DNA from: Thermoleophilia bacterium
GTDB lineage: Bacteria > Actinomycetota > Thermoleophilia > UBA2241
Assembly: GCA_041393415.1 (NCBI GenBank)
Contig: JAWKKE010000009.1
Location: 5,814-69,813 of the forward strand
DNA: 64,000 bases
Direction: 5' to 3'
Shown here: positions 1 to 9,729 of the stretch, one piece after another
Position numbering within the stretch: position 1 is the stretch's first letter
Layout of the letters: every line of letters begins with the position of its first letter
Notes under the pieces: generated by a model
The model's input: only the letters and a program-made list of their open reading frames with translations
Databases searched by the model: none
What the model was told of the DNA's origin: nothing
Translations under genes and position numbers: made by a program

Positions 1-1338
1 GAGGTCGGCGTGGAGGTGTTGCAGGACGAGGCCTCGCTGCGTCTGTACGCCGAGCTCGGCGCCGACGTGCAGGGCACGCGCGTGCGCTTCGCGCCGGAGC
101 TGATCGAGCGCGCGCTGGCCGCGGCGCCGCGCGAGTGGGTCGTCAAGCCGCGCGGCGGCGAGACCGAGCCGATCGTACTCAGAGACGGTGACGTGTACTG
201 GGGGACGGGGTCGGATTGCCTCTACGTCCGCGACCCCGACACCCATGAGCGCCGCCGCGCCGTCCTCGCCGACATCGAGGGCATGGCGGCGCTCGTCGAG
301 AAGCTCCGCCACATGGACTTCGCCATGACCATGGCGTCGCCCGACGACGTCGACCCCGCGGTGGACGACGTCGTCCACGTGGCGGCGCTACTCAAAGGCA
401 CGCGCAAGCCGCTGCTGCTCACGCCGATCAACGGCCGGCGACTGGCCCGCATCCAGGAGATGGCCGCCGTCGCCGGCGAGAAAGACAGCATCGTCGTCTA
501 CGCGATGCCCTCGCCGCCGCTGCAGCACGACGCCGACGCACTGTCGAAGGTCGTCAACTGCGCCGAGCTGCAGATTCCGCTCATTTACGCCCCGGCGCCC
601 TGCGCCGGCACAACCGCCCCGCGTTCCGTCACGGCGACGGTGCTGGTGGCCAACGCCGAGACCCTCAGCGGTCTCGTCCTCCACCAGCACGTACGCCCCG
701 GCGCGCCGTTCATCTACGGCGCCGGCGGCGGCGCCATGGACATGCGCACCATGAACGGCGACCCGTATGCGCTGCCCGAGGCGTGCCTTGCCCTGCAGGC
801 CTGCTGCGACCTGGCACGCCACTACAAGCTGCCGAGCTTCTCCTACGCGGCCGACTCGGAGACCAAGCTGCTCGACGAGCAGTGGTCGGCGGAGGCCGCC
901 CTGACGACAATGCTCGGCGGCCTCTCGCGCGCGACGCTGCTGCACGACGTGGGCTACCTCGAAGACGGCATGCAGAGCTCGTACGAGTCCATCGTGCTCG
1001 GCGACGAGCTTGTGGGCTACGCTAAGGCGTTCATGCGCGAGGTGCCGCTCGACGAGTACGCCCTCGCCATCGACGAGATCGCGGCCGCCGGCCCCGGCGG
1101 CAACCACCTGGGCACAAAGTACACACGCCGGCACTACCGTGAGTTCTGGAGCAGCGATCTGTTCGACGACGGCGGCTACGAGCGCTGGGTGGCGGAGGGC
1201 TCGCAGACGCTCCTCGACCGGGTGCGCACCCGCGTGGCGCGCCTACGCTCCGAGCCGCGCGCCTTCGCACTCAGCAACGCGCAGCTCGGGGAGCTCGAGC
1301 GCATCGTCGCCGAGGAGCGCGCCGCCGCACAGACCTGA
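1..1338 (+). CDS. MttB-family (trimethylamine methyltransferase-like) methyltransferase, 5' truncated by window
   Basis: The frame is open from base 1, so the start lies outside the window; about 445 residues are visible. The C-terminal block (GPGGNHLGTKYTRRHYREFW onward, ending in a helical tail) is the usual end of MttB proteins, TIM-barrel enzymes that move a methyl group from a quaternary or tertiary amine to a cobalamin-binding corrinoid protein. No in-frame TAG is present in the visible part, so this is a non-pyrrolysine member; such members demethylate substrates such as glycine betaine, carnitine or proline betaine rather than trimethylamine. The substrate cannot be told from sequence. 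No corrinoid protein or reactivase follows downstream; partners would have to lie to the left of the window. Confidence 0.85.
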   Translation, partial: EVGVEVLQDEASLRLYAELGADVQGTRVRFAPELIERALAAAPREWVVKPRGGETEPIVLRDGDVYWGTGSDCLYVRDPDTHERRRAVLADIEGMAALVEKLRHMDFAMTMASPDDVDPAVDDVVHVAALLKGTRKPLLLTPINGRRLARIQEMAAVAGEKDSIVVYAMPSPPLQHDADALSKVVNCAELQIPLIYAPAPCAGTTAPRSVTATVLVANAETLSGLVLHQHVRPGAPFIYGAGGGAMDMRTMNGDPYALPEACLALQACCDLARHYKLPSFSYAADSETKLLDEQWSAEAALTTMLGGLSRATLLHDVGYLEDGMQSSYESIVLGDELVGYAKAFMREVPLDEYALAIDEIAAAGPGGNHLGTKYTRRHYREFWSSDLFDDGGYERWVAEGSQTLLDRVRTRVARLRSEPRAFALSNAQLGELERIVAEERAAAQT

Positions 1339-1363
1339 CGGCCGCGCGCTCCTCGCGCGTTCG

Positions 1364-1918
1364 TTACGCCATCCTGATCCGCGAACTGCCGTAGCGCGTC
1401 CGAGCTCCCGGCGGCGGCATGAAGGCGGCGAAGACGCGCATGATGCCCAGCGCGATCAGGTAGACGCCGATCAGCCAAAGCAGCGCCAAGGCGCCGGCGC
1501 CGGGCGCGACGATGAACCAGATGCCGACGACGAGCGACAAGGCGCCGGCGAGACCGTGCCAGATCCTGTGGCTGCCGGCTCGGTCGCGCACGGCCGCCCA
1601 GAACTCCACGGCGCCGGTCACGAGCAGCCACGCGGCGATCAGATAGAGCAGCGTGAGCGCCGTGAGGCCAGGCCAGATGAGCACGATGACCCCGAAGAGG
1701 GCCGCAACAGCTCCAACGGCGATGAGCCAGGCCCGGCTCTCCGAATTCCCCATCAGGCCGCTGACCACGAGCACCACCCCGTAGCCGATGGTGAACAAGC
1801 CGATCAGGAGAAGGACGGTGGCGAGACTCGCGCCGGGCCGGGCCACGAAGAGACCGCCGAGCACGATCATGAGGATGCCGCTGACGAGCGATAGAGTGAT
1901 CCAGAGCCCTCTGCTCAT
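1364..1918 (-). CDS. HdeD-like (DUF308) six-helix membrane protein
   Basis: 184 residues with six hydrophobic helices in three hairpins and short polar loops, the layout of HdeD/DUF308 membrane proteins. In Enterobacteria HdeD is linked to acid resistance; in actinobacteria the role is unknown. The ATG at 1918 (MSRGLW) was chosen because a GGGAGG Shine-Dalgarno site sits just upstream and the first helix begins at once; the open frame extends upstream but encodes a Ser/Thr/Pro-rich stretch with no membrane character. It converges with the methyltransferase gene, with 25 bp between the stops. Confidence 0.8.
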   Translation of the reverse strand: MSRGLWITLSLVSGILMIVLGGLFVARPGASLATVLLLIGLFTIGYGVVLVVSGLMGNSESRAWLIAVGAVAALFGVIVLIWPGLTALTLLYLIAAWLLVTGAVEFWAAVRDRAGSHRIWHGLAGALSLVVGIWFIVAPGAGALALLWLIGVYLIALGIMRVFAAFMPPPGARTRYGSSRIRMA

Positions 1919-2210
1919 CGGTACCCACCTCCCTCGAGTCGAGATACAGGACTGCGAATGATATGCCCCCGGAGGTATGTGCTCACACCCGGCACAAGAC
2001 GAACCCCTCGGCCACGAGCTCGTCGCCGTCGGCGGTGACGACGTGTTGTCGGCCTGATCCGCCGGTGACACGTCACAGGTCGCACCCGACCTTCACGGGC
2101 CCGGTCACGGGCCCGGTCGCCTCGCTCTCCGCGGCGCAGGGTATGATCAGTACACAACGAATCGCTTCTGCGAGCGCGCGGGCGACAACGACGATCGAGG
2201 AGGCATCATC

Positions 2211-2852
2211 ATGGCAGTACTGGTGGAGGGCATCTCGGTCGTCGTGCGTCGCGACGCCATCGACGAGCGGCACGACGGCGGCCTGCCGGCGTTCACGGAG
2301 GCGGTTCCGTCGGTGCTGTTCGCCGCCGACGACTACATCGCGGTGGTCGGCTTTCAAGCCCCGGAAGAGGCCGAGGCCTACTGCGTCACCCTGGCCGAGG
2401 CCGGAATCAACTTCGGCGACGAAGATGACGACGATGTGCCCACCGACGTCGCCGTCGTCGATCAGTTCGAAGGCATCCTCACAGACACCGACTGGCTCGA
2501 ATGTGCACGCTTCGACTTCGACGAACAGGGGCACGAGATCACGGTCTGCTGGTTCATCACCGGCGAGCACCTGCACGGCGAGATCGACCTGCCCGGCGAG
2601 GAGCTCGACGTCGCCGTCCCCGCCGGCTGGGAGTACGAGCATTCGCTGAGCGCCGCCGCGCGCTACATTCCCGAGGACGAGGCGGCGGAACGCCTCGAGT
2701 TTCTGCGTCACGATCCGGCGGGCTACGACATCTACCGCGATCGCGAGACCGGTGAGGAACTCTGCGCCCCGTGCGAGCCACATGAGTGCTGCTGCGGCGA
2801 AGAGCACGGCGAAGACGAGGATGAGGGCGAGGACGACGAGCCGGCCAAGTAG
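2211..2852 (+). CDS. Acidic hypothetical protein with Cys-rich, Glu/Asp-rich tail
   Basis: 213 residues, not recognised. A good ribosome binding site (GAGGAGG) precedes the ATG and third positions are GC-rich, so the gene is real. The body is a mixed alpha/beta sequence, very acidic (for example DEDDDD near residue 66). The tail holds a cysteine cluster (CAPCEPHECCCG) that could bind a metal, followed by a run of Glu/Asp. No signal peptide or membrane helix, so it should be cytoplasmic. The 18-20 bp tandem repeat at 2866-2920 follows directly after the stop. Confidence 0.7.
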   Translation: MAVLVEGISVVVRRDAIDERHDGGLPAFTEAVPSVLFAADDYIAVVGFQAPEEAEAYCVTLAEAGINFGDEDDDDVPTDVAVVDQFEGILTDTDWLECARFDFDEQGHEITVCWFITGEHLHGEIDLPGEELDVAVPAGWEYEHSLSAAARYIPEDEAAERLEFLRHDPAGYDIYRDRETGEELCAPCEPHECCCGEEHGEDEDEGEDDEPAK

Positions 2853-2865
2853 GCTCGTCGGCAAG

Positions 2866-2920
2866 GCACGACCGCGGCCCGCGAAACACGACCGCGGTCC
2901 GCGAAGCACGACCGCGGCCC
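2866..2920. repeat. 20-bp tandem repeat, about 2.75 copies
   Basis: Three near-identical units built around ACGACCGCGG lie head to tail: 2866-2885, 2886-2905 and a partial third at 2906-2920. Each unit contains CCGCGG (SacII-type palindrome). It lies in the 135 bp between the acidic hypothetical gene and the 3' end of the leftward secreted protein gene, so it could fold as a convergent terminator or be a neutral repeat. Confidence 0.75.
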
Positions 2921-2987
2921 CATCGTCGACGCGATGCCTCGCGCGCGCTGAGTCCGGCGAGGCGCTCAGATCAACGCGGCCGCCGCG

Positions 2988-5042
2988 TCACTTCACCGTG
3001 ACGTAGCTCCGCGCCACCTGTGACTGCTGGTTGCCGGCGTAGTCAACAGTGTATACGGTCACCGAGTACCGCCCGGGCTTCAGCTTGCCCGGCGCGAACT
3101 TGAGGCTCCACGGCGTGTTGACCGCCTGCCATGTCTTGCCGCCCAGTGTCTTCACGAGCTTGCCCGCCTTCGTGCGCACCTTGATCGCGGTCAGTGCCGT
3201 ACCGCTCGAGGGCAGATCGTCGCGAACCTCGTACTCGAGACGGCACGTGCGGCCGCGACGGACCGACGGATGATTCAGCGCCACGGGTGTCGGCGTGTGA
3301 CTGTCGATGCGCACGACGGTGTCGTGCGCATCCTCGAGATTGCCGGCGGAGTCCGTGGCGAAGTAGCGGAGGGTCGTCGCGCCTTCGGCGGCGATCGTGA
3401 TGGGGCCGGTGTACATGGCAAAGGTCGCCGGCACGATTGCGTAGTCGAGGCGCTCGATACCCGTCCCGCCACGGTCCTGCGCCGTCAGCGTCGCCGTCAC
3501 GGCCGAGCGGAACCACCCGTGCCCGCCGGCCGTACCCACGAGCTCGGCGGCGCTGACGGGCTCGCGCATGAAGTGCAGACTGACGTAGGCCTCGTCGCCC
3601 TCGCGCACAGAGCCCGTCTCGCCGCGGAGACCCTCGGTCTCGATCGGCGTGGTCGGGAGGTCGTCTGGTGAGCCCGACCACGTCCATATCCACGCCGCTC
3701 CGGGGACGATGTCGCAAAGCTCGTCTTCGTCGACGTCGGCGTCCCACAGCGCGTAGCTCAGCGAGAGCGACGCAACGTCCGGCTCGAGCGGCACGAGCGT
3801 GCGCCAGTAGTACGGGCTGATGTTGTCGGCGTCGATCACGACGCCGGTGTCGTAGCTCACCCCGTTGACGGTCATTACGGCGTAGAAGTCCGGCGGACTG
3901 CTCGAATCGATCCGATCACCCTGGATCGTCCTCTCAGCCACCCGCTGTGTGTCGATCGTGAGCCACTGTGGGCGCGGCACCGAGCTCGGTAGCGTCGTCG
4001 GGTACGGCTTCTCCGCCGGATCGGCAGTCATGATCGGGCAGTACCGCTTCCACGCGATCAGGTAGGCATCGATCGTCTGCGAGCTCGAGTATGGCGACCA
4101 GAGGCCGAGGTGAATGGTGCGATAGGCGAGGATGGCTTGCAGCAGCTCGCTATCGTCGGCGCTGCCGGGGCCCTTCCAGACGCCGGCATACATCGAGAGC
4201 AGCCTGATGAAGCGCGCCTCTTGCGCAACGTCGCCGTCGCTGTAGGCCATCGCCTCGGCCCAGACGGCCTCACCGGCCCAGGCGCGCACCATCTTCGTCC
4301 ACTCCCAGCTGGCGAGAAACGCTTCGTGGTAGGCGCGGTCGAAGTACGGCCGGCCCGCCCAGTCCTTGTTCATCTGGTCGTGCGGGCCCACCGTGAGTCC
4401 CAGATTCTGCTTGACGCCTTCGGCGACCTCGAACCAGGTCTCGTCGCGAATCGTGTTCGCGGGATGCGACCAGCCCGGGAAAGCCGTGGCATGAGCCCAA
4501 TTGGAGTGCGCATAGAAGTCCTGCACCTCGTGCAGTCCCTGGCCGAGAACCACGAGCAGCGGCACGCCCCGGCTGCCCGCGGGCAACTGCTTCACGTCCT
4601 CGACGGCGGCGTAGCTGCCCACCAGGAGGCGATCCCAGCGAGCCTTGAGCGCCGCATAGTCGGGACAGTCGGCGAAGTGCTCGTACTGGACGGACAGCCG
4701 ACGCAGCTCGGCCGGACCGTAGATCGCGTCGAGAGAGTCGTGGATGGCGGCCGCGCGCGGATCCTCAAGCACGCTGATCGCGATCTGGAACATGTCGTCG
4801 TAGCAGTTGGCGACCTGCGCGACCTGGATGGCCGAGCGCCCGCCGCCCTCACGCGCGAGCGCGTCGGCGGTAAGATCGTAGTGGTAGCCGCTGTTGAAGG
4901 CGGCGGCGCCGGGTGGGTGCGTCAGCAGCGCCGCCGCCCCCGCAACACAGAGCACGAAGAGCAGTACCGCGCGACGCGCTACGCCGCGCGCGGCCCCCCG
5001 TGCCGGCCCGATTCGGACTCCCGAGTGGACCTCGCGTTCCAT
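2988..5042 (-). CDS. Secreted protein with zinc-phospholipase-C/VWA7-like N-terminal domain and Ig-like C-terminal modules
   Basis: 684 residues. An Arg-rich N-terminus followed by a hydrophobic stretch (about 25-48) and AAA-F looks like a signal peptide. The next domain starts with NSGYHYDLTADAL and contains HEVQDFYAHSNW near residue 175; this His/Asp/Trp pattern is typical of the helical S1/P1-nuclease/phospholipase C-like fold seen in VWA7-type proteins. Near residues 500-580 is an OmpL47/chitobiase-like beta module (LRYFATDSAGN), and the last 90 residues form another beta-sandwich (TVYTVDYAGN). Likely exported and surface or extracellular; any hydrolase activity is inference. It lies downstream of ktrA, 110 bp away, on the same strand. 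Confidence 0.75.
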   Translation of the reverse strand: MEREVHSGVRIGPARGAARGVARRAVLLFVLCVAGAAALLTHPPGAAAFNSGYHYDLTADALAREGGGRSAIQVAQVANCYDDMFQIAISVLEDPRAAAIHDSLDAIYGPAELRRLSVQYEHFADCPDYAALKARWDRLLVGSYAAVEDVKQLPAGSRGVPLLVVLGQGLHEVQDFYAHSNWAHATAFPGWSHPANTIRDETWFEVAEGVKQNLGLTVGPHDQMNKDWAGRPYFDRAYHEAFLASWEWTKMVRAWAGEAVWAEAMAYSDGDVAQEARFIRLLSMYAGVWKGPGSADDSELLQAILAYRTIHLGLWSPYSSSQTIDAYLIAWKRYCPIMTADPAEKPYPTTLPSSVPRPQWLTIDTQRVAERTIQGDRIDSSSPPDFYAVMTVNGVSYDTGVVIDADNISPYYWRTLVPLEPDVASLSLSYALWDADVDEDELCDIVPGAAWIWTWSGSPDDLPTTPIETEGLRGETGSVREGDEAYVSLHFMREPVSAAELVGTAGGHGWFRSAVTATLTAQDRGGTGIERLDYAIVPATFAMYTGPITIAAEGATTLRYFATDSAGNLEDAHDTVVRIDSHTPTPVALNHPSVRRGRTCRLEYEVRDDLPSSGTALTAIKVRTKAGKLVKTLGGKTWQAVNTPWSLKFAPGKLKPGRYSVTVYTVDYAGNQQSQVARSYVTVK

Positions 5043-5152
5043 GGCCCTCTCCCCTCTCCCCGTGCCCGAGCGCCCGTGACGCCGCTCTCTCCATCACGGT
5101 AGCACTATCGCAAGGGAAGGCCCAGATGAGCCGGTGGAACCGTGTTGCCGCC

Positions 5153-5839
5153 CTACTCCGACGTGAGGGCGCAGAACGTCTCGATCTTGCGCGTCAGCCC
5201 GGCGACCACGAACTCATCGCCGGGCTCGACCAGCGTGTCCGGCTTGGCGTAGACGAAGTCCTTGCCCTTGCGCTTGAGCCCAACCACCGTGACGCCGTAC
5301 TTCGTGCGCACCCCCGATTCGTCGAACGTCTTGTTCCAGGTCTCGCGCGGCGCGGTCATACGCGCGATGGTGAAGCCGTCTTCGAACTCGAGGTACTGCG
5401 ACATGCCGCCGACGATGGCGTGCGCGACCTGCTCGCCGACCGACGTCTCTGGGTACACCACGCGATGTGCGCCCACTCGGTTGAGGATTTCGCCGTGCTT
5501 GTGGCTCACCGCTCGCGCCCAGATGCTCGCCACCTCCGCCTTGGCCAGCGAGAGCGTCGTGAGCACGCTGGCCTCGATGTCGTTGCCGATGGCCACGACG
5601 GCGTGCTCAAAGTCGCCGACGCCGAGCTGCTCCAGAGCGTCGTCGTCCGTTGCATCTGCCAAGACGACGTGTGTGAAGTCGTCGGCGTAGCGCTGCACGA
5701 GCACGGGGTCGCTGTCGATGGCGAGCACTTCGTGACCCTGACGCACGAGCGACGCGCATACGGCGTAGCCGAAGCGGCCGAGGCCTATTACGAGCACCGG
5801 CATGTCGCCGTTGTTGCGCTTGAACAGATGCCTAGCCAA
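5153..5839 (-). CDS. ktrA: Potassium uptake regulatory subunit KtrA/TrkA (RCK domain)
   Basis: 228 residues: an RCK_N Rossmann domain with the nucleotide-binding glycine motif (VIGLGRFGYAV) near residue 17 and a C-terminal TrkA_C domain (about 145-225). KtrA forms a cytoplasmic ring that binds ATP/ADP and gates the KtrB channel. The TTG at 5839 overlaps the last 8 bp of ktrB and has GAGGAG upstream; a start at the ATG at 5803 (MPVLVIG) is possible but has no ribosome binding site. Gene order ktrB-ktrA is typical. Confidence 0.92.
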   Translation of the reverse strand: MARHLFKRNNGDMPVLVIGLGRFGYAVCASLVRQGHEVLAIDSDPVLVQRYADDFTHVVLADATDDDALEQLGVGDFEHAVVAIGNDIEASVLTTLSLAKAEVASIWARAVSHKHGEILNRVGAHRVVYPETSVGEQVAHAIVGGMSQYLEFEDGFTIARMTAPRETWNKTFDESGVRTKYGVTVVGLKRKGKDFVYAKPDTLVEPGDEFVVAGLTRKIETFCALTSE

Positions 5840-7166
5840 TGATCGGCCGCTCCTCGGGCAGACGGTAGGCGCGGTGCCGCTGTCGCAGGGCGAGCGCAGA
5901 GGCCACCGTGACCGTACCGACGCGGCCGACGAACATCAACCCGATGATGACCACTTGTGCGCTCGGTGGGAGCAGGTGCGTGATGCCCGGACTGAGGCCC
6001 GTGGTGCTGAACGCCGACAGGACTTGGAAGAGTACGAGGTCGAGGGAGTAGTCGGTCACGATCATCAGTACCATGGAGCCGGCGGCGACGAAGCCCACGG
6101 CGAGAAGGGCCACGGTAATCGCCTGACGCATCGTGTCGGTGGGCAACGAACGCCGGCCGATGACCACGTCGTGCTCACCGCGTATCTCGGACCAGAGCAC
6201 GTAAGCGAGGACGACGAACGTACCCACCTTGAGACCGCCCGAGGTGCCGGCGCTTCCACCGCCGATGAACATCAGCACGTCGTACATCGCCCATGTCTCG
6301 TGTGTCGCAAGGGCGTAGTCGAACGTGTTGAAGCCCGCGGTACGCACGGTAATGCCGCCGAAGAACGAGTTGAGCACCTTGTCGCCCAGTGACATGGGGC
6401 CCAGCGTGCCGGGGTTGCCCCACTCGAACAGGGCCACCCCGAAGACCCCGAGGACGAGTAGCCCCATGTAGCCGATCATCGTCACTCGCGTATGCATCGA
6501 CCAGTCGCGAGGGCGGCGCCAGTGCGTGCTGACTTCATGGAAGACGGGAAAGCCCACACCCCCGGCGACGATGAGGAACATCATCGCCGCGAGAATCGTC
6601 ACATCGCCGGAGAAGCCCACGAGGCTGTCGCTGTACAGGGTGAAGCCGGAATTGTTGAACCCCGAGACGGCATGGAAGACGCCGTGCCAGATGGCCGTGC
6701 CGAGTGTGTGGTCGTAGGCCGAGCGCAGCCTGGCCGAGATGACCACCGCCATCAGCGCTTCGAGCGACATCATCATGATGACGACCGTGGCGATGACGCC
6801 GCGGAGCTCGCCGAGATTAAGCGTGTGGGACTCCGTCTGAACGGTCAGCGACGAGCGCAAACCCATGCGGCCGGTGACCAGCACAGCGGCGAGCGTCGCC
6901 AGCGTCATGATGCCGAAACCGCCGATCTGCACGAGTACGAGGATCACCACCTGACCGAAGACGGTCCAGTAGGTGGCGGTATCGACGACCGTCAGACCGG
7001 TGATACAAGTCGCCGACACCGACGTGAAGAGCGCCGTGAGCAGAGGCGCGGGCTGTCCGGAGTCGGCCCGCGCCCATGGGGTCGAGAGCAACGCCGTGCC
7101 CACCAGCGCGGCGACGAGAAAGGCAAGAGGGATGAGCCGCGCAGGATGATTGAACACTTTCGACAA
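5832..7166 (-). CDS. ktrB: Potassium transporter KtrB/TrkH, membrane subunit
   Basis: 444 residues, hydrophobic throughout. The four pore-loop motifs of the SKT superfamily are all present in order: SATCITGL, GFNNSGF, RTAGFN and STTGLS, each with the filter glycine. It imports K+ (often coupled to Na+) together with KtrA. The TTG start has GGAGG six bases upstream. Stop and ktrA start overlap, so the two are co-translated. Confidence 0.93.
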   Translation of the reverse strand: MSKVFNHPARLIPLAFLVAALVGTALLSTPWARADSGQPAPLLTALFTSVSATCITGLTVVDTATYWTVFGQVVILVLVQIGGFGIMTLATLAAVLVTGRMGLRSSLTVQTESHTLNLGELRGVIATVVIMMMSLEALMAVVISARLRSAYDHTLGTAIWHGVFHAVSGFNNSGFTLYSDSLVGFSGDVTILAAMMFLIVAGGVGFPVFHEVSTHWRRPRDWSMHTRVTMIGYMGLLVLGVFGVALFEWGNPGTLGPMSLGDKVLNSFFGGITVRTAGFNTFDYALATHETWAMYDVLMFIGGGSAGTSGGLKVGTFVVLAYVLWSEIRGEHDVVIGRRSLPTDTMRQAITVALLAVGFVAAGSMVLMIVTDYSLDLVLFQVLSAFSTTGLSPGITHLLPPSAQVVIIGLMFVGRVGTVTVASALALRQRHRAYRLPEERPIIG

Positions 7167-7299
7167 CGGCGCCTCCGTTAGAGCCGCGTCGCACCTCGAC
7201 GGCGCGGCCGTGACGGCCCGAGATCACAACCAGCAGAACGCTGAGTATCTCATCGGCGTCCGCCATCACGATAGCGCACGATGGCGCCCGGCGTCTGTA

Positions 7300-9729
7300 T
7301 CAACGAAGAGCGCCCAAGCGCGCCGCGACCAGATCCTCGGGCGCCTCCCCGGCCGGCGCCCGCACGCCACGGCCGGCCAGCCACAGAACCGCCTTGTCGG
7401 CGAGGAGCCGCCACTCGGCCTCACGGGCGGCGAAGTCGCGCCGCAGAAGTCCGAGCACGAGCAGCGTCGGTGCGACCTCATCGAGCATGGCCGGCACATC
7501 TGCGTCGGCCGGCCCGAGTACATGCACAAGGTCGCTCATCAGCGCCATGGCAGCGGCGCGTTCGCCGCCGAACTCCCTCAGAATCTCGTCCGTCCAGGAC
7601 CAGCGGCCGTCGGCGCGTTGACCACGAACGAGCGCCACCAGTGCGTCCGCGCCTTCGTCAACGGAGGAATCGGGCGCGGTGACGGCGTCGAAGCCGGGCG
7701 CGCCGGCCGTGGGCAAGCCCTGAACCGGCGCGCTACGAGCGCCCCTTCGCGCCCGCTTTGCGACCGCGGGAATGCCGGCCGCCAGCGGCGCCATCATCTT
7801 CCCCACGGTGAACGGCGCCGCCAGGCCGGTCGTTCCCGGCGCCGACTGCACGGTGAGAGCCGCCATCGGCCTGGCGCCCCAGGCGCCGCTGCCATGCCAA
7901 TCTTTGAGCAGCGCGACGGGGATGCGGCGGAGCTCGGCCGCAGGCACGTCCGCCGCCGCGTCGCGTTCCTCGACGGCCACAAAGCTCGTGAGCGACGACA
8001 TCAGCGTGTAGCGCGTCGCCAGCTCGCGGATCGCCGCATCGACGTGCTCGCGCGTGCGGGCGCGCTGCCGTGAACCCCGCTCGGCGCCACCGCGCCCTTC
8101 CTCCAGCTCACGCAGCGCCTCGCGCGCGAAAAGGCGCGGCAGCGCTTCGTCCACGACCGCCGACGCCAGATCTGCTCGAGCGGCGAAGCGCACGGGGCCG
8201 TCGGCAGCGTCGGCAACGACGGCCACCTCCACCGACCCGCCGCTCGCATCCGCCACATCCGCACGTGGCACCCGTCCGTACACCGTCAGCGACGTACCCG
8301 GATACAGCGCCGACGGCACCGCCGGCGCCACGAGATCGACCGGCAGTCCGCCCCAATCCACGCGCACGTCCCCGAGTCGCGTCGCCCCCAGTCGGGTCAT
8401 CTGTCGCATCACCACCGGCTCGATGCGCTCGTTCGGATGCACCGTCTCGGCGTAGCCGGCGGAGGCGCGTGCCAGAGCGCGCACCAGGTAGTCGCTGGCT
8501 CCGTAGCCGATGCCGATCGTGAACACATTCGTCGTGGCGGCGTGCTTGGCGACCAGCGCCGCGCACTCCTCCTCGTTGGCAACCTCGCCGTCGGTGAGCA
8601 GGAGGACGCGCCGTGGGAGTTCCATGCGCGGTGCCCGCAGAATGGTCTGCAACGGCGGCAGGAGCTCGGTGCCGCCCAGATCCGCGTCCCAGCCCTCTAC
8701 TGCCCGACGCGCTTTCTCGAGGTGAGCGTCGTCGTAGGGCACGGCAGAAGGAAACACGCTCTCGACCTGACTGCCGAAGCCCCAGACGTTGAACGTGTCG
8801 CCCTCGGCCAGCGAGGCGAGCGCGAGCAGCAGCGCGTTGCGCGCCTGCGCAATGCTCGAACCCATCATCGACCCCGAGCGATCGAGCAGGAGCACGGCCT
8901 CCACCGGGGCGCGCCGCGTCACGGCTGGCGGCCGCACGTGAAGCGCGACGATGGCGTCGCCCCGCTCGTCGCGCGCCACCTGCGCCGCCGTCGCCCCGGC
9001 AGGCGCCGACACGAAAGCGACGACCACGTCTTGGTCGAGCTGCACGTCGTCGCCCATCAGATCAACGCGCGCCTCGCGCCCCGCCACGTGCACCTGGGCC
9101 GGGTGTGAGGCGCACTCCACCTTCGAGATCTCGCCGTCGCCCGTATACTCGATTGTCAACGCCAGACCGTACGGCACGCCGGCGAAGCTCATCGGCGGAT
9201 TGAGATGATCGAACTCCGCGGGATCCATGCTGCGCAACTGCTTCTTGGGGACATAGCGCGGCGCGACCGTCGTCGGGATCCTGAGGCGTACGCGCTCGCC
9301 TTGCTCCTCAAGCGGCGCGACGTAGCGCACCGTGACCACCGCCTCCTGCCCCGGAAGGAGATTGCCCACCGACGCCGTGAAGAGATTCGGTCGGTCTTGA
9401 TCGAGGAGATACGCGCCGTGACCCTCGGCGAGCGCCTGCTCGTACGCGTCGAACGCGGCCTCCGCCTCTTCGACGCGTCCGACCCACCGGCGCTCACCGA
9501 TCTGCGCCGCGAAACCGTACACGGCGGCCTGCTCCTCGAGCGGGAAGCTGTACACGGCCTCCACCGGCACCTTCTCGCGATTCAGGTAACGCTGAGACAC
9601 TGTGACCGCACTCGCCCGACCCCGTGCGCGCACCTCGATACGCACGCCCACGAGCGGCACATTCGCGGCGTTCGGCCGCTCGCCCGTGCCTGGTATGGCC
9701 GCTACGAGACCATAGGCTTGCTCGGTCAT
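7300..9729 (-). CDS. VIT domain plus von Willebrand A domain protein
   Basis: 809 residues, no signal peptide. An N-terminal VIT domain (about 1-135, with YSFPLEEQAAVYGF) is followed by a VWA domain near 280-440 carrying the MIDAS motif DRSGS, and a long C-terminal part with an Ala/Gly/Pro-rich linker and a final helical region. In eukaryotes this pairing occurs in inter-alpha-trypsin inhibitor heavy chains; bacterial members are common but their role is unknown, probably metal-dependent protein binding. Its start overlaps the upstream merR-like stop by 4 bp (ATGA), so both belong to one operon. Confidence 0.85.
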   Translation of the reverse strand: MTEQAYGLVAAIPGTGERPNAANVPLVGVRIEVRARGRASAVTVSQRYLNREKVPVEAVYSFPLEEQAAVYGFAAQIGERRWVGRVEEAEAAFDAYEQALAEGHGAYLLDQDRPNLFTASVGNLLPGQEAVVTVRYVAPLEEQGERVRLRIPTTVAPRYVPKKQLRSMDPAEFDHLNPPMSFAGVPYGLALTIEYTGDGEISKVECASHPAQVHVAGREARVDLMGDDVQLDQDVVVAFVSAPAGATAAQVARDERGDAIVALHVRPPAVTRRAPVEAVLLLDRSGSMMGSSIAQARNALLLALASLAEGDTFNVWGFGSQVESVFPSAVPYDDAHLEKARRAVEGWDADLGGTELLPPLQTILRAPRMELPRRVLLLTDGEVANEEECAALVAKHAATTNVFTIGIGYGASDYLVRALARASAGYAETVHPNERIEPVVMRQMTRLGATRLGDVRVDWGGLPVDLVAPAVPSALYPGTSLTVYGRVPRADVADASGGSVEVAVVADAADGPVRFAARADLASAVVDEALPRLFAREALRELEEGRGGAERGSRQRARTREHVDAAIRELATRYTLMSSLTSFVAVEERDAAADVPAAELRRIPVALLKDWHGSGAWGARPMAALTVQSAPGTTGLAAPFTVGKMMAPLAAGIPAVAKRARRGARSAPVQGLPTAGAPGFDAVTAPDSSVDEGADALVALVRGQRADGRWSWTDEILREFGGERAAAMALMSDLVHVLGPADADVPAMLDEVAPTLLVLGLLRRDFAAREAEWRLLADKAVLWLAGRGVRAPAGEAPEDLVAARLGALR

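Noticed and set aside
388..1134. Long antisense and out-of-frame open frames opposite real genes (here and throughout)
   Set aside because: High GC content makes long spurious frames; they lack ribosome binding sites, family motifs and proper codon bias.
1..1338. Pyrrolysine-containing trimethylamine methyltransferase
   Set aside because: No in-frame TAG is visible in the 445 codons present, so this is a non-pyrrolysine member.
2093..2118. Tandem CACGGGCCCGGT repeat
   Set aside because: Only two copies of 12 bases in an upstream region; too short to call anything more than chance.
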